Of a stretch of 64,000 nt of DNA, positions 23,059-34,480 are shown piece by piece; the first letter of the stretch is position 1, and each line of letters opens with the position of its first letter. The translations under genes were made by a program, and so were the position numbers. The notes under the pieces are model-generated. The model made no database searches, was not told the DNA's origin, and was given only the letters and a program-made list of their open reading frames with translations. The DNA comes from Platanthera guangdongensis (Eukaryota; Streptophyta; Magnoliopsida; Asparagales; Orchidaceae), in NCBI GenBank assembly GCA_039583875.1, contig CM077165.1:62484757-62548756 (forward strand), in the 5' to 3' direction.

Positions 23059-23832
23059 GAGAGTTGTCTCCTGTCAGTGACAGAGCTAACTTGGCACATT
23101 GACCATATTGTGTGGTAGTATTCAATAAGTACCTAGAAACCCTAGAAAACCCAGCGGAACTTTAGTGTAAACCAGAGGACTATTGAGACCATGTTGGATT
23201 CCTTGAATACCATATGAGCTGATATGGTTTGCCCTAGATATTTGATATCTTGATGGTTAAAGATACATTTTTTGGTTGGTGCACATGTAGAGCTGTCACG
23301 GTTTCGGTTCTACTTAAACCGTGAACCGAACCGCTAACATAACGGTTCTTTAAATTAGAACCAAAACATTATTTGGTTTGACCGGTTCCGGTTCTGGTTC
23401 CGGTTCCAGAATAATTTTTAGAACCGCCATGTCAACGGTTCCGGTTACGGTTCAACAAGAACCAAAATCAAACCGGCCACTAACGGTTCAGTCCGGTTTT
23501 ATGCGGTTCGGTCCGGTTCCAATCGGTTTCAACTAGAACCAAAACTAAATTTAGCGAAATGAATTGAGGAGGTCAAAAATAAAAGCCGGACGGGAAATGT
23601 AAATCCGTTCGGCTTTTTTGCAAAGACTTCAAAGTCCGGGGCCCGGACGTAAGAATTTTGCATTATTCCAAGTGAGATTACTTTTTTGTGTAATATATTA
23701 AGTAGCACTGAAAGTTTAAAACTGAAATCACAAAAACACAAAATTGCACCATACCGCACTGATTTTCAACCGCGTCGATTTTAAATCATACTAAATGGTT
23801 TGATTGTAGAGTGAGTTCGTTGGTTTCAAAAC

Positions 23833-24014
23833 TGTTAGAAAAGCCTTATTAAGGGCCCATCTAGGGGCCCATTTTTCTCTTTTTCCTCTCTCTTTGTATT
23901 AATCCCACATCTTGGATTGGGATCTCTCTCCTTCCTCTTTTCCTATATAAATGTATTCATACTTGTAATTTATCAATCAAGAAGTATATACAAGGTTTGA
24001 GGCCTCTCTTTACA
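23833..24014 (+). repeat. 5' LTR of the copia element
   Basis: TGTTAG...TTTACA, 182 bp, near-identical to 32606-32785. It contains the TATA box TATATAAAT at 23944-23952. The primer site TGGTATCAGAGG follows directly. Confidence 0.92.
23944..23952 (+). promoter_or_regulatory. TATA box in the copia LTR
   Basis: TATATAAAT about 70 bases before the end of a 182-bp LTR, preserved as TATATAAAT at 32715-32723 in the 3' LTR. This is the likely core promoter of the element. Confidence 0.65.
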
Positions 24015-24026
24015 TGGTATCAGAGG
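24015..24026 (+). promoter_or_regulatory. Primer-binding site of the copia element
   Basis: TGGTATCAGAGG begins at the base after the 5' LTR. Eleven of twelve bases match the plant tRNA-iMet site. Confidence 0.9.
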
Positions 24027-24102
24027 AACCCGTCTCCTCCTTGGGTTCTCGCGATTTCCCTTTTTTTCCTAACAACCCGAGCTCGGTTGTCCGACCTCTG
24101 TT

Positions 24103-26195
24103 TGGAAACCGCCTGTTCTCTCGGCTGACAACACGACTTTCCCTTCTCCAGCTTAGCCGCTGTGTTGTGCAACCTGTTCTTTCGAGCCGCTGTCTCCGTC
24201 CTCTTTCTCTCGTGGCTTCCACGTTTCCTCCTCCTCTTCTGCGATCTTTTATAGTTTTCCTTCTTCTCTCCCGTGGATCCACCCTCTCGCGTTTCTTTCT
24301 CTTCCCGCTTATCGCGACCTCTCTAAAGTCGCCGTGGTTTATCTTTCTAGTTGTACAAGTCACTGCGGTTTCTTCATCTTTTCTCGCCTCAGTCCGCATC
24401 TAGGTCGTGGCATCTCACCTTGCCGCTGGTGGACTCACCTTGACTGTGCAGACTCCTCTTCTGACCTCTTCACCACTAGTCGCTGCGACCTGCCTTGTCG
24501 CTAGCGGTCTCTCCTCCTCCCTTAGCCGCATCTTGGTCGCGACCTTCCTTGTCGCTGGTGGACTCGACTTGACCGTGCAGACTTCTCTTTTAACTGCTTC
24601 ACCGCTGGTTGCTGCGGCCTGTCTTGTCGCTAGCGGTCTCTCCTCTTTCCTTAGCCACATTCTGGTCGTGACTTTCCTTGTCGCTGGTGTGTCCGCCGAG
24701 ACCGTGCGACTACTTCCCCTGCTCCCACTGGGGCTTCTGCCCAGGATCCGGCGTCCACTACCCGCCAAGATATCGATGAGCTCCGCACCCAACTCCACTA
24801 GCTACAGGGTGCCCTCGGCCGCTCCTCCGGCTCGGTTGCATCTTTCTCTGCGGAAGGTATAATCTGTCTCTCTCATAGCCCCCACTGGATCGTCGATTCC
24901 GGCGCTACTCACCATATTACCTCCCAGAAGCCCTCCCAGTATCTCCAGACGGCTCATCCTCCGTGTATCACTGTGGCCAATGGTGACACCCTACCGGTCT
25001 CTGGCGCCGCTGCTCTCCAGCTTACCCCGGCCCTTTCTCTTTCCTCGGTTCTTCACGTTCCGGGGTATTCTTTCAATTTACTTTCTGTTAGTCGCCTGAC
25101 GCACGACCTTGACTGTTGCATAACCTTTTCTCCTTCTTCTTTTCTTATGCAGGATCGTCGCACCCGGAGTATCATTGGTAGGGGACAGCTGTTGAATGAG
25201 CTCTACATCTTGGATATCCCACCCACTCTTCTCTCCGCCGTCTCCACTATCGATTGGCATCGCCGCCTTGGGCATGCTCCCCTTCCGATTCTCAAGCGGG
25301 CTCTTCTTGATGTTCCTTTAAAGGAGTTTTCTTGTGAATCTTGTATCTACGACAAACAACATCGTTCTTCCTTCCCCCCTGCTTGTATCAGGAGTAGTAC
25401 TCGTTTATCTTTAGTTCATTATGATGTATGAGGCCCTTATAAACTCTCTAGTATATTTGAATTTTGCTATTTTGTCACCTTTATTGATGATTACTCGCGT
25501 ACTACATGACTATATTTACTACATGTTCGTACCGAACTTACATCTGTGTTTCGTGCCTTTCTAACTGAGATGCTTCCGTAGTTCGCCACCCCTCTCAAAA
25601 TCCTCCGCACCGATAATGCTCGCGAGTATACGGGTCACACCTTATCCAATCTTTGCACCGAATTTGGCGTCATCCATCAAACTTCGTGTGTGTATACTCC
25701 TCAGCAAAATGGGGTGGCCGAACGGAAGAATCGCCATCTGCTCGATGTTGCTCGGTCGCTCATGTTTCAAATGCAGGTTCCGATCGAATATTGGAATTTT
25801 GCAGTCTCCACAGCCTGTCATCTCATCAACCGCCTACCCTCGTCTGTTCTTGACTTTGCCTCACCTATCCAACTCCTCTATCCTTCCACCAACCCCACCT
25901 CTCTCACCCCGCGGGTCTTCGGGTGTGTTTGTTATGTTCATCTTCTTAGCCCCCCCTTTCGACAAACTTGCTCCTAGGGAGGCAAAATATATGTTTGTTG
26001 GCTACTCCCGTACGCAAAAGGGGTATGTTTGCTACTCTCCTTCTGAGGGCAAGCTAGTCGTCTCGACAGATGTCACCTTCTGCGAAGATCAGCCCTTCCA
26101 CTTACCATCCCCCACACTGTCTTCCTCTCCTCCTCTTCCCCGGCCTATCGTACCTATCACGCCCTCTTCTCTGCCATCTCCTTCCTCCTCTCTCT
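24103..26195 (+). pseudogene. Copia pol cassette, copy 1: gag end, protease, GAG-pre-integrase, integrase
   Basis: After a leader and two ~135-bp direct repeats (ctggtggactc...cttgtcgctag, 24424-24690) the frame reads the end of gag (QDIDELRTQLH, GRSSGSVASFSAEG). Next are protease HWIVDSGATHHIT (about 24886) and the GAG-pre-integrase domain (FNLLSVSRLTHDLDC, DWHRRLGHAPLPILKRALLD, CESCIYDKQHRSSFP). The integrase follows (ILRTDNAREYTG, VYTPQQNGVAERKNRHLLDVARSLM). It contains a TGA after LVHYDV, a TGA in place of Trp near 25508 and frameshifts (for example in the 25570-25700 region). The gag N-terminal part is not found. Confidence 0.85.
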
Positions 26196-26760
26196 GCTGA
26201 CAGCGTGGCTTTCCCTTCTCCAGCTTAGCCGCCGTGTTGTGCAGCCTGTTCTTTTTTAGCCGCTGTCTCCGTCCTCGTTCTCTCGTGGCTTCCACGTTTC
26301 CTCCTCCTCTTCTGCGCTCTTTTATAGTCTTCCTTCTTCTCTCCCGTGGATCCACCCTCTCGCGTTTCTTTCTCTTCCCGCTTATCGCGACCTCTCTAAA
26401 GTCGCCGTGGTTTATCTTTCTAGTTGTACAAGTCACTGCGGTTTCTTCATCTTTTCTCGCCTCAGTCCGCATCTAGGTCGTGGCATCTCACCTTGCCGCT
26501 GGTGGACTCACCTTGACCGTGCGGACTCCTCTTCTGACCTCTTGACCACTAGTCGCTGCGACCTGTCTTGTCGCTAGCGGTCTCTCCTCCTCCCTTAGCC
26601 CCATCCTGGTCGCGACCTTCCTTGTCGCTGGTGGACTCGCCTTGACCGTGCGGACTTCTCTTTTAACCGCTTCACCGCTGGTCGCTGCGGCCTGTCTTGT
26701 CGCTAGCCGTCTCTCCTCTTTCCTTAGCCGCATTCTGGTCGTGACCTTCCTTGTCGCTGG
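26196..26760 (+). repeat. Partial third copy of the copia leader/gag segment
   Basis: Starting at CTGACAGCGTGGC the sequence jumps back to the counterpart of about 24130 and runs to the counterpart of about 24690. It then jumps again at TGGAAACCGCC (26761). Short shared bases (CTG; TGGA) lie at the two joints. It contains only leader and direct repeats, no enzyme. Confidence 0.85.
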
Positions 26761-28855
26761 TGGAAACCGCCTGTTCTCTCGTCTGACAGCGCGACTTTCC
26801 CTTCTCTATCTTAGCCGCCGTGTTGTGCAGCCTGTTATTTTCTAGCCGCTGTCTCCGTCCTCTTTCTCTCGTGGCTTCCACGTTTCCTCCTCTTCTGCGC
26901 TCTTTTATAGTCTTCCTTCTTCTCTCCCGTGGATCCACCCTCTCGCGTTTCTTTCTCTTCCCGCTTATCGCGACCTCTCTAAAATCGCCGTGGTTTATCT
27001 TTCTAGTTGTACAAGTCACCGCGGTTTCATCTTTTCTCGCCTCAGTCCGCATCTAGGTCGTGGCATCTCACCTTGCCGCTAGTTGACTCACCTTGACAGT
27101 GCAGACTCCTCTTCTGACCTCTTCACCACTAGTCGCTGCGACCTGTCTTGTCGCTAGCGGTCTCTCCTCCTCCCTTAGCCGCATCCTGGTCGCGACCTTC
27201 CTTGTCGCTGGTGGACTCGCCTTGACCGTGCGGACTTCTCTTTTAACCGCTTCACCGCTGGTCGCTGTGGCCTGTCTTGTCGCTAGCGGTCTCCCCTCTT
27301 TCCTTAGCCGCATTCTGGTCGTGACTTTCCTTGTCGCTGGTGTGTCCGCCAAGACCGTGCGACTACTTCCCCTGCTCTCACTGGGGCTTCTGCCCAGGAT
27401 CCGCCGTCCACTACCCGCCAAGATATCGATGAGCTCCGCATCCAACTCCACTAGCTACAGGGTGCCCTCGGCCGCTCCTCCGGCTCGGTTGCATCTTTCT
27501 CTGCGGAAGGTATAATCTCTCTCTCTCTCATAGCCCCCACTGGATCGTCGATTCCGGCGCTACTCAACATATTACCTCTCAGAAGCCCTCCCAGTATCTC
27601 CGGACGGCTCATCCTCCGTGTATCACTGTGGTCAATGGTGACACCCTACCGGTCTCTGGCGCCGCTGCTCTCCAGCTTACCCCGGTCCTTTCTCTTTCCT
27701 CGGTTCTTCACGTTCCGGGGTCTTCTTTCAATTTACTTTCTGTTAGTCGCCTGACGCACGACCTTGACTGTTGCATAACCTTTTCTCCTTCTTTTCTTAT
27801 GCAGGATCGTCGCACCCGGAGTATCATTGGTAGGGGCAGCTATTGAATGAGCTCTACATCTTGGATATCCCACCCACTCTTCTCTCCGCCGTCTCCACTA
27901 TCGATTGGCATCGCCGCCTTGGGCATGCTCCCTTTCCGATTCTCAAGCGGGCTCTTCCTGATATTCCTTTAAAAGAGTTTTCTTGTGAATCTTGTATCTA
28001 CGACAAACAACATCGTTCTTCCTTCCCCCCTGCTTGTACCAGGAGTAGTACTATTTTATTTTTAGTTCATTCTGATGTATGGGGCCCTTATAAACTCCCT
28101 AGTATATTTGAATTTCGCTATTTTGTCACATTTATTGATGATTACTCGCGTACTACATGACTATATTTACTACATGATCGTACCGAACTTACATCTGTGT
28201 TTCGTGCCTTTCTAACTGGGATGCGTACGCAGTTCGCCACCCCTCTCAAAATCCTCCGCGCCGATAATGCTCGCGAGTATACTGGTCACACCTTATACGA
28301 TCTCTGCACCGAATTTGGCGTCATCCATCAAACTTCGTGTGTGTATACTCCTCAGCAAAATGGGGTAGACGAACGGAAGAATCGCCATCTTCTCGATGTT
28401 GCTCGGTCCCTCATGTTTCAAATGCAGGTTCCGATCGAATATTTGAATTTTGCAGTCTCCACAGCCTGTCATCTCATCAACCGCCTACCCTCGTCTGTTC
28501 TTGGCTTTGCCTCACCTATCCAACTCCTCTATCCTTCCACCAACCCCACCTCTCTCACCCCGCGGGTCTTCGGGTGTGTTTGTTATGTTCATCTTCTTGG
28601 CCTCCCCTTCTGACAAACTTGCTTCTATGGCGGCAAAAATATATGTTTGTTGGCTACTCCCGTACACAAAAGGGGTATGTTTGCTACTCTCCTTCTGAGG
28701 GCAAGCTAGTCGTCTCGGCAGATGTCACCTTCTGCGAAGATCAGCCCTTCCACTTACCATCCCCCACACCGTCTTCCTCTCCTCCTCTTCCCCGGCCTGT
28801 CGTACCTATCACGCCCTCTTCTCTGCCATCTCCTTCCTCCTCTCTCTCACCCCCC
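26761..28855 (+). pseudogene. Copia pol cassette, copy 2
   Basis: This is nearly identical to 24103-26195 and of the same length. It repeats the gag end, DSGAT protease (about 27550), GAG-pre-integrase (27628-28100) and integrase (28197-28613, with ADNAREYTGHTLYDLC and VYTPQQNGVDERKNR), then the Pro/Ser-rich linker. It shares with copy 1 the TGA for Trp (YSRTT* near 28160), so that mutation predates the duplication. It has private changes as well (TGA in copy 1 at 25429 is TGG here). A solo LTR interrupts it at 28856. Confidence 0.87.
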
Positions 28856-28899
28856 TGTAATACCCCAAAAGGAGTAGGAGGTAACAGGCTAAAAACAAA

Positions 28900-29155
28900 A
28901 GTTGAACTGAGTTCGGCGAATGTCGAACAGAGTTTGACGGACGCCGAACATAGTTCGACGAAAACGTCGAGCAGAGTTCGGCGAGTGTCGAACAGAGTTC
29001 GACCGTTCGACGAGTAGGGTTCTGTTTTGTATCCGTTCGACGAACTCAAGCCCGTTCGAGAAAATCAATTCCGTTCGACGAATTTCGTTCGACGAACTCA
29101 ATCCCGTTCGACAAATTTCGTTCGACGAACTCAACCCCGTTCGACGACTTGTCGG
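28900..29155. repeat. GTTCGACGAA motif cluster in the solo LTR
   Basis: About 15-20 degenerate copies of gTTCGaCGAa (gttcggcgaa, gtcgaacaga, cgttcgacgaactcaa) occur in 250 bases near the left LTR end. They are CpG-rich. They could be binding sites or a minisatellite. Confidence 0.75.
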
Positions 29156-30075
29156 AATAAGATGTCGTCGAGTGGCGACTCGTGTCAGATGGCTGGTGAG
29201 CGGCCAGTGAGCGGCGTTGACTTTTTAGCTCAAATCTCGGCCTTTGCTTTGTTTTGAAGAAGAGATCTTGTGGCTGGGATTAGTCCCGAATCCACTGAAA
29301 CAGAGAAGGATTGGAAGGAGGTTTCATTTTTTTTCTCTCTCTCTTCATCTCTTGATTTTCCTTGAGTAAAAAGTAAGAAGAAGCTAAGGAGGTGCTGGGC
29401 TGAGCTTTGTGAGCTCGCTGAAGGAGATCTTGTGGTCGGAAGCCAGATTTGAGGCTAGATCCGCAAAGGGGAAAGTGAGGCGCTCACTTCCATCCGCATA
29501 GAAAAGCTTCGCCTTGGCTCGGAAGAGAACTACAAGGGTAACGAGTTTCTCCCGGACAAGTGAAGTCCTCAATATGCATATTTGCATGGATCCCCTCACC
29601 AAAAGGTGAAAAAGGGTGGATTCCAATGGGAATATCGGTTTGATCCCCACATATTCCTGCATATAGATCCAGAAATGTAGAGTATGAAATAGGCATGCTG
29701 TGAGAAGCCCATTTGGACAAGTTGATCTGGATTGATGATGTTTAACTTGCGTGCCGGAGAAGACTCCGTGAATATGCGAGTGATGTACGTGTGAAATCCG
29801 GGGTCCAGGGGTGTGCAGGATGTTACACCATAATACTGAAAGTATTTCCAGGAAAAGACCCAGAAAAGATCCCAGTCTGGAGAATTGTGGATGTCGCCCG
29901 GCGACAGTGACTGTCGCCGGCGATAGCTCCCAGGGAGCTAGTGCTGTGAGGCCTGTCTCGATGAGACCTGGGGGCCATTGTATGCAAAGATGTGAGCTTA
30001 AATTACCCAGCAATGGTGGGTACCAGCCTGAAATGGTAAATGATGAATTGTGCCGTGGAGGTCAATTACCGTGCC

Positions 30076-30245
30076 ATCAAGTTAAGTACCTCTGAACGAC
30101 AGAGTCGTTAAGTACCTCTGAACGACAGAGTCGTTAAGTACCTCTGAATGGGCAGTTGGTCGTTAAATTAATTACCTCTGAACGACGTCGTCGTCAAGTT
30201 AAGGACATTTGAACGACAAAGTTAACCGTTAAGTCGTGGACCTCT
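30076..30245 (+). repeat. Short tandem repeat in the solo LTR
   Basis: A 26-bp unit 'taagtacctctgaacgacagagtcgt' occurs twice exactly and three or four more times in degenerate form. It contains the local palindrome ACGAC..GTCGT. Confidence 0.8.
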
Positions 30246-30902
30246 GAACGGTGGTGATACACGGGAAGACGTGTACGCCGAAAATGTGTCCTGTGTGTAC
30301 GGGGCGTGTGGCCGTTGGGCTTACGTCTGTGGTGAATGGTGCTTAAATTGCACTTTGTAAATGTCACGATATATATGATGCCTTATTTGCAGGGATGGAG
30401 AAATGCTGCCCCGAGTAAGGGGTGAGATCGTTATAAATGGGTCAGCAAAATGCTAACCGTTGCTTTGTTTGCCACGGTTTGGTTGACCCTTTTGTGCAGG
30501 TGCAGGAGAGCCAAGTGGGAAGTAGCGGGCTGAAGCCCAGGTGCTGCAATTGGCTAGCCCTTGAAGGCCCAAAAGCGAACATTTACTGTCTTCATGTGTG
30601 GCCGGCCTGCGTGCCGAAATATGAAACCACTTTTTGAGTAAATGAAACAGTTGTAATAAGGCTACGACCGAAATATGTGTTATATATCTATGTATATCAT
30701 TCATGTTGTGTAGTGGACATTCTTGTACAATATGAGTTCATAAACTAAAATGCTTCCGCTAGCACGCTCTGAGTTATGGTGCGTTCATCATTGAACTTGA
30801 ATTTGGAAACAACTTGTAATCTCCTTACCTATTCATAATATATGGCGTTGGGCCCCGGCCGGACCTTCTGTCATATGCTATACGACGGATGGGGGCGTTA
30901 CA

Positions 30903-31772
30903 CCCCCCTCGTTTCCTCCGCCCCTCATCCGTGTCTACAATCGTCGTCGCTCCAAATATGATTCCCTGCACCAGCTCCCTGCTCCCAGCGACACCTCGAC
31001 ACCGGCAGATCCAACTCCCGCCTCTACAGCTCATCCTTTGGCCAACTACGTTTCTCTCCATCGGCTGACTCCACCTCTCTCCGCCTTTCCCACCTCTCTT
31101 TCCTCTATTTCTATTCCTAACACTGTGCAGGAAGCGCTTCAACACCGGGGGTGGCGAGCGGCCATGAACGCTGAAATGCGGGCTCTCTGGGCTAACCGGA
31201 CTTGGGATCTGGTTCCTCTTCCTGCAGGCCAACACTGTGTTAGTTGCAAGTGAGTCTTTGTTGTTAAACATATGACGGATGACACCGTTGAGCGTCTAAA
31301 GGCCCGCCTCGTGGCCCGGGGTTTTACTCAGCAACATGACCTTGATTATGAGGAAACCTTCTCTCCGGTGGCCAAATTGAACACGGTCCGCGTTCTTCTC
31401 TCCTTGGTTGTTCATCGTCATTGGCCTCTTTATCACCTGGATGTTAAGAATGCCTTTCTCAACGACGATCTGCAGGAGACTATTTATATGCACCAACCTC
31501 CCGGGTTTGAGACCACGGGGGAGTCTCGGGTCTGTCATTTTCAGAAATCTATTTATGGTCTCAAACAGTCCCTGCGCGCTTGGTTTGAAAAATTCAGCAA
31601 GGTTGTCTGTGATATTGGCTTCATTCGGAGCTTGGCTGACTTTTCTCTTTTTACCCGACACCGGTCAACCAGAACTGTGATACTACTTCTCTATGTTGAC
31701 GATATCCTCATTATTGGCGATGATACTACAGGGATACAACATATCAAACAACAGTTGATGCCGGCGCCCTGA
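30903..31772 (+). pseudogene. Copia reverse transcriptase
   Basis: It starts in the linker (RTWDLVPLPAGQHCV). A TGA (31252) lies where a Trp codon before VFVVK is expected. It then reads KARLVARGFTQQHDLDYEET, SPVAKLNTVRVLLSL, LDVKNAFLNDDLQETIYM, CHFQKSIYGLKQSLRAW and the intact catalytic YVDDILIIG at about 31694. After QHIKQQLM the frame breaks: the expected segment with DLG and FLGIE is deleted and the next ORF begins at LYQSKYCMDLL. It is therefore inactive despite a correct active site. Confidence 0.88.
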
Positions 31773-31779
31773 TGGTCTT

Positions 31780-32520
31780 GTGTTATACCAAAGTAAGTAT
31801 TGTATGGACCTCCTTCATGATGCCGGCTATTCTGGGTACAAACCTGCGGATACTCCTATGGATGCTAATCACAAGTTCTCGGCTCACAGCTCTGACTCCG
31901 ATAAGCTGCTTTCAAATCCGGAATACTATAGACGCTTGGTTGGGAAGCTGATTTTTCTTACAGTTACTCGACTAGACATTTCTTTTGCCGTGGGAGTTGT
32001 GAGTCGTTTTATGCATGCCCCTCGGACATCTCATCTTCAAGCTGTCGAGTGCATTCTTCGATATCTCAAGAACGCTCCAGGACAAGTGCTTGTGTACAAG
32101 CCATCCACATCTCTATCTCCTGTGGCGTACTCTGACGCTGACTATGCAGGATCCATTGATGATAAGCGTTCCACAACTTGTTTCTGTACCTACTTTGGTG
32201 GACATCTCATAACCTGGCGTAGCAAGAAACAGACTGTGGTTGCTCGCTCCTTTGATGAAGCCGAGTACCGGGCTATGGATGCTATTGTTTTCGAGTTAAC
32301 TTGGCTTGAGAGCCTTCTGGGAGACTTGGGTGTTCGTCTCTTATCACCGACGACCCTATTTTGTGATAGTCAAGCAACAATACATATTGCCAAAAATCCG
32401 GTCTTTCACGAACGCACAAAGCATATTGAAGTTGACTGTCACTTTATTCGGGAAAAAGTACAGTCAAAGAAGATAGAGTTGTAACATTTTCCTGCTACAA
32501 ATCAAGTTGCTGACATCCTG
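31780..32520 (+). pseudogene. Copia RT C-terminus and RNase H
   Basis: It reads YQSKYCMDLLHDAGY, ADTPMDANHKF, YRRLVGKLIFLTVTRLDISF, VVSRFMHAPRTSHL, AYSDADYAGSIDDKRSTTCF, ITWRSKKQTVVARS, DEAEYRAMD, FCDSQATIHIAKNPVFHER and KHIEVDCHFIREKV. RNase H acidic residues (SDAD, AEYRA, DSQ) are present. A stop after KKIEL replaces part of the tail. The polypurine tract GCGGAGGAG lies just before the 3' LTR. Confidence 0.88.
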
Positions 32521-32605
32521 ACTAAAGCTCTCTCCCGGCCGCTATACTAACAGTTTTTATCCAAGCTTGATGCCTACGACTTATACGCTCCAGCTTGCGG
32601 AGGAG

Positions 32606-32785
32606 TGTTAGAAAAGCCTTATTAAGGGCCCATCTAGGGGCCCATTTTTCTCTTTTTCCTCTCTTTGTATTAGTCCCACATCTTGGATTGGGATCTCTCT
32701 CCTTCCTCTTTTCCTATATAAATATATTCATACTTGTAATTTATCATTCAAGAAGTATATACAAGGTTTGAGGCCTCTCTTTACA
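32606..32785 (+). repeat. 3' LTR of the copia element
   Basis: TGTTAG...TTTACA, 180 bp, near-identical to the 5' LTR. The following AAAC equals the bases before the 5' LTR. Host sequence (the hAT-type element) resumes at 32786. Confidence 0.92.
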
Positions 32786-33562
32786 AAACAAAATAGTTTG
32801 CAGTGTTGTTTTTGTGGTGCAAAACCAACAAAGCCGCGCCGCATCGTTTTCTTCGAGAGGGCATGATATTTCAATTATCGCCAATAAGTACAAGTTACTT
32901 TAATTTTTTCAAGAATGTACGAGTAAAATTGAAAATACATTATATAATAGTGTACAAATCGAAACTGTACCGCAAAAAACGACTCCAAACCGCACCAATG
33001 TCAAACCACACTGCACAGTTTTGGTGTGATGTGATTTTGTTTGGTCCAAAACCAATCTCTTTTAGTGCGATTGCGGTTTGGATCAAACCGCGTCAGTTTC
33101 ACTCATACTAGTAAATATAAATATTATAGATAGATTGTAGAAAAATAACAATATAATAAAATTATTATTTTTAATAAATTATAATAATAAACGGGTTGCA
33201 GTTCGGTTCTGCTGCGGTCCGGTTTGGATCGGGTCTAAAAATCTTGGAACCGCTTGAGACTTGTATGTTGCGGTTCCGGTTCCGGTTCCGGTTCCGGTAT
33301 GGATAATAAAATGAAAGAACCACACCCGGACCAATGATGTTCACGGTTCCAAAATTCAAACTGGAACCCAAATAATTCGCGAACGGTTCGGTTCGGTTTT
33401 TTGCGGTTCCGGTTCAATTCCGGTTCGGTTTTCGGTGTTTGGTTTTAAGTGACAGCTCTATGCACATGCGATGTTGTCCGATCATATATGGTGTATCTAG
33501 ATGGTTATGCAGGAAGAATTGTAAGTAAACTAGCATGTCATCCAAAACACAAGCACATACTT

Positions 33563-34325
33563 TCAGAGCACTGGAGAATTATTGGTCATAATGGACTGGA
33601 AGGTAGCGGGGGACATTGGACAGTGCAAACAACATGACAAAAACTTATAATGGTTGTCGTGCGTGCAAAAAACTTTTTTGTGATGTAGTCGGGATGAACT
33701 CATATTATAGTAACCCGACTTTTCGGCCAATTTACATAAGCGTGTTACTCCCCAAATTTTGTCTACCAAGTCCATTATCTCGAGTAGCGGGTAATTATTT
33801 GAAATAGTCCCCCGATTCAGCACACGATAATCCATGTAGAAATTCTAATTGTCATTTTTATGCACAAAGAGGATGATGATGGAGGAGCTGACACTCAAAT
33901 GGATAATGCTAAACCCTCAGCATCTCAAACATGAGGCGCTCTCTCTTCTTTCTGACATGGACAAACCAATATGGCTGCACATAAATGGATCTGATGTGTG
34001 TATGGAGGGAAATATTGCTGTCTTCCACCCGGTGGGACGGGCTCGGTAGCTCAGTGAGCACACTAGTAAACTTCTTAAGTTGCTGACATAAATGTTGCTT
34101 CTGATGGGAAGGTAAAGCATTGTATGAAGGAAGGGTCACATGTGAGGAAGTGTTCTGTCGCAAGATTGTGCCATCATCCATCTGCAGAGTTTTCTGCAGA
34201 GATAAGAGTGGTGCTATGGTGCACGCAAGTGAAATGTCTCCCTGAAGCGGGACTTGATGACCATGTGTATTTCTATACTTATGAAAAGGTGGTGGTAAAG
34301 ATATTTTGGTTGGGCATATGTACAT
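33563..34325 (-). pseudogene. Protease-end/RT remnant of the old gypsy element
   Basis: Minus strand 34325-33909 reads a decayed pre-RT segment (LKKFTSVLTELPSPSHRVED, HIRSIYVQPYWFVHVRKKRER). Then 33835-33563 reads MDYRVLNRGTISNNYPLLEI, VTRLCKLAEKSGYYNM and PATFQSIM, matching gypsy RT blocks with the catalytic region lost. It is collinear with RNase H on the other side of the nested insertion. Confidence 0.75.
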
Positions 34326-34327
34326 AA

Positions 34328-34480
34328 TTTGGGCAATGTCAAAGTTAATGTGTTGCGATGTGGACCATCAACGAAGCCACGCACACAATTGCGATGTGGA
34401 CTTGCACTGCACCCACATTCACATTCACTACATCCACATCCACTACACCCCACATCCACCACACCCTCATGCACTATAAT
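34328..34480. repeat. CACATC/CACTAC simple repeat
   Basis: Degenerate units (ccacattcacattcactacatccacatccac) lie in the interior of the old element. No gene. Confidence 0.6.

Larger units (their letters stand above)
28856..30902. mobile_element. Solo LTR (2.05 kb) inserted in the copia element
   Basis: It begins TGTAATACCCC and ends GGGGGCGTTACA, which are inverted TG...CA ends of a type common in plant gypsy LTRs. It is flanked on both sides by CCCCC(C), a 5-6-bp target duplication. There is no internal region, so it is an unequal-recombination remnant. Inside are a GTTCGACGAA-motif cluster (28900-29155) and a tandem of 'aagtacctctgaacgacagagtcgtt' (30076-30215). ORFs in it (such as 29384-30013 minus) show no family features and are not annotated as genes. 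Confidence 0.88.
23833..32785 (+). mobile_element. Young Ty1/copia element with duplicated pol cassette
   Basis: The LTRs (182 and 180 bp) differ by three substitutions and a 2-bp indel by eye. AAAC is duplicated at both flanks (AAAAC if the final A is shared). The interior contains the primer site (24015), two near-identical 2.1-kb segments (24103-26195 and 26761-28855) separated by a partial third copy (26196-26760), a solo LTR of another family (28856-30902), then RT and RNase H (30903-32520) and the polypurine tract. Most of gag is missing. It was probably mobilised by proteins of a relative. Confidence 0.88.
23288..33460. mobile_element. hAT-type element with GGTTCCGGTTCC-repeat core, split by a copia element
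   Basis: The termini TAGAGCTGTCAC and GTGACAGCTCTA are perfect 12-bp inverted repeats, 10 kb apart. The flanking 8-bp TGCACATG (23280-23287, 33461-33468) is a perfect target duplication. Removing the copia element 23833-32785 leaves about 1.2 kb. That consists of degenerate ggttccggttcc / accggaaccgg units near each end and 'ccaaaccgcac' units in the middle. It has no transposase. Size and duplication length fit a non-autonomous hAT. Confidence 0.9.

Noticed and set aside
24010..24403. Long overlapping ORFs on both strands (129 codons each)
   Set aside because: CT-rich leader of the copia element; the same sequence recurs in two other copies and shows no protein family features.
29384..30013. 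209-codon minus-strand ORF
   Set aside because: Entirely inside a solo LTR, with no recognisable domain and no conserved neighbours.
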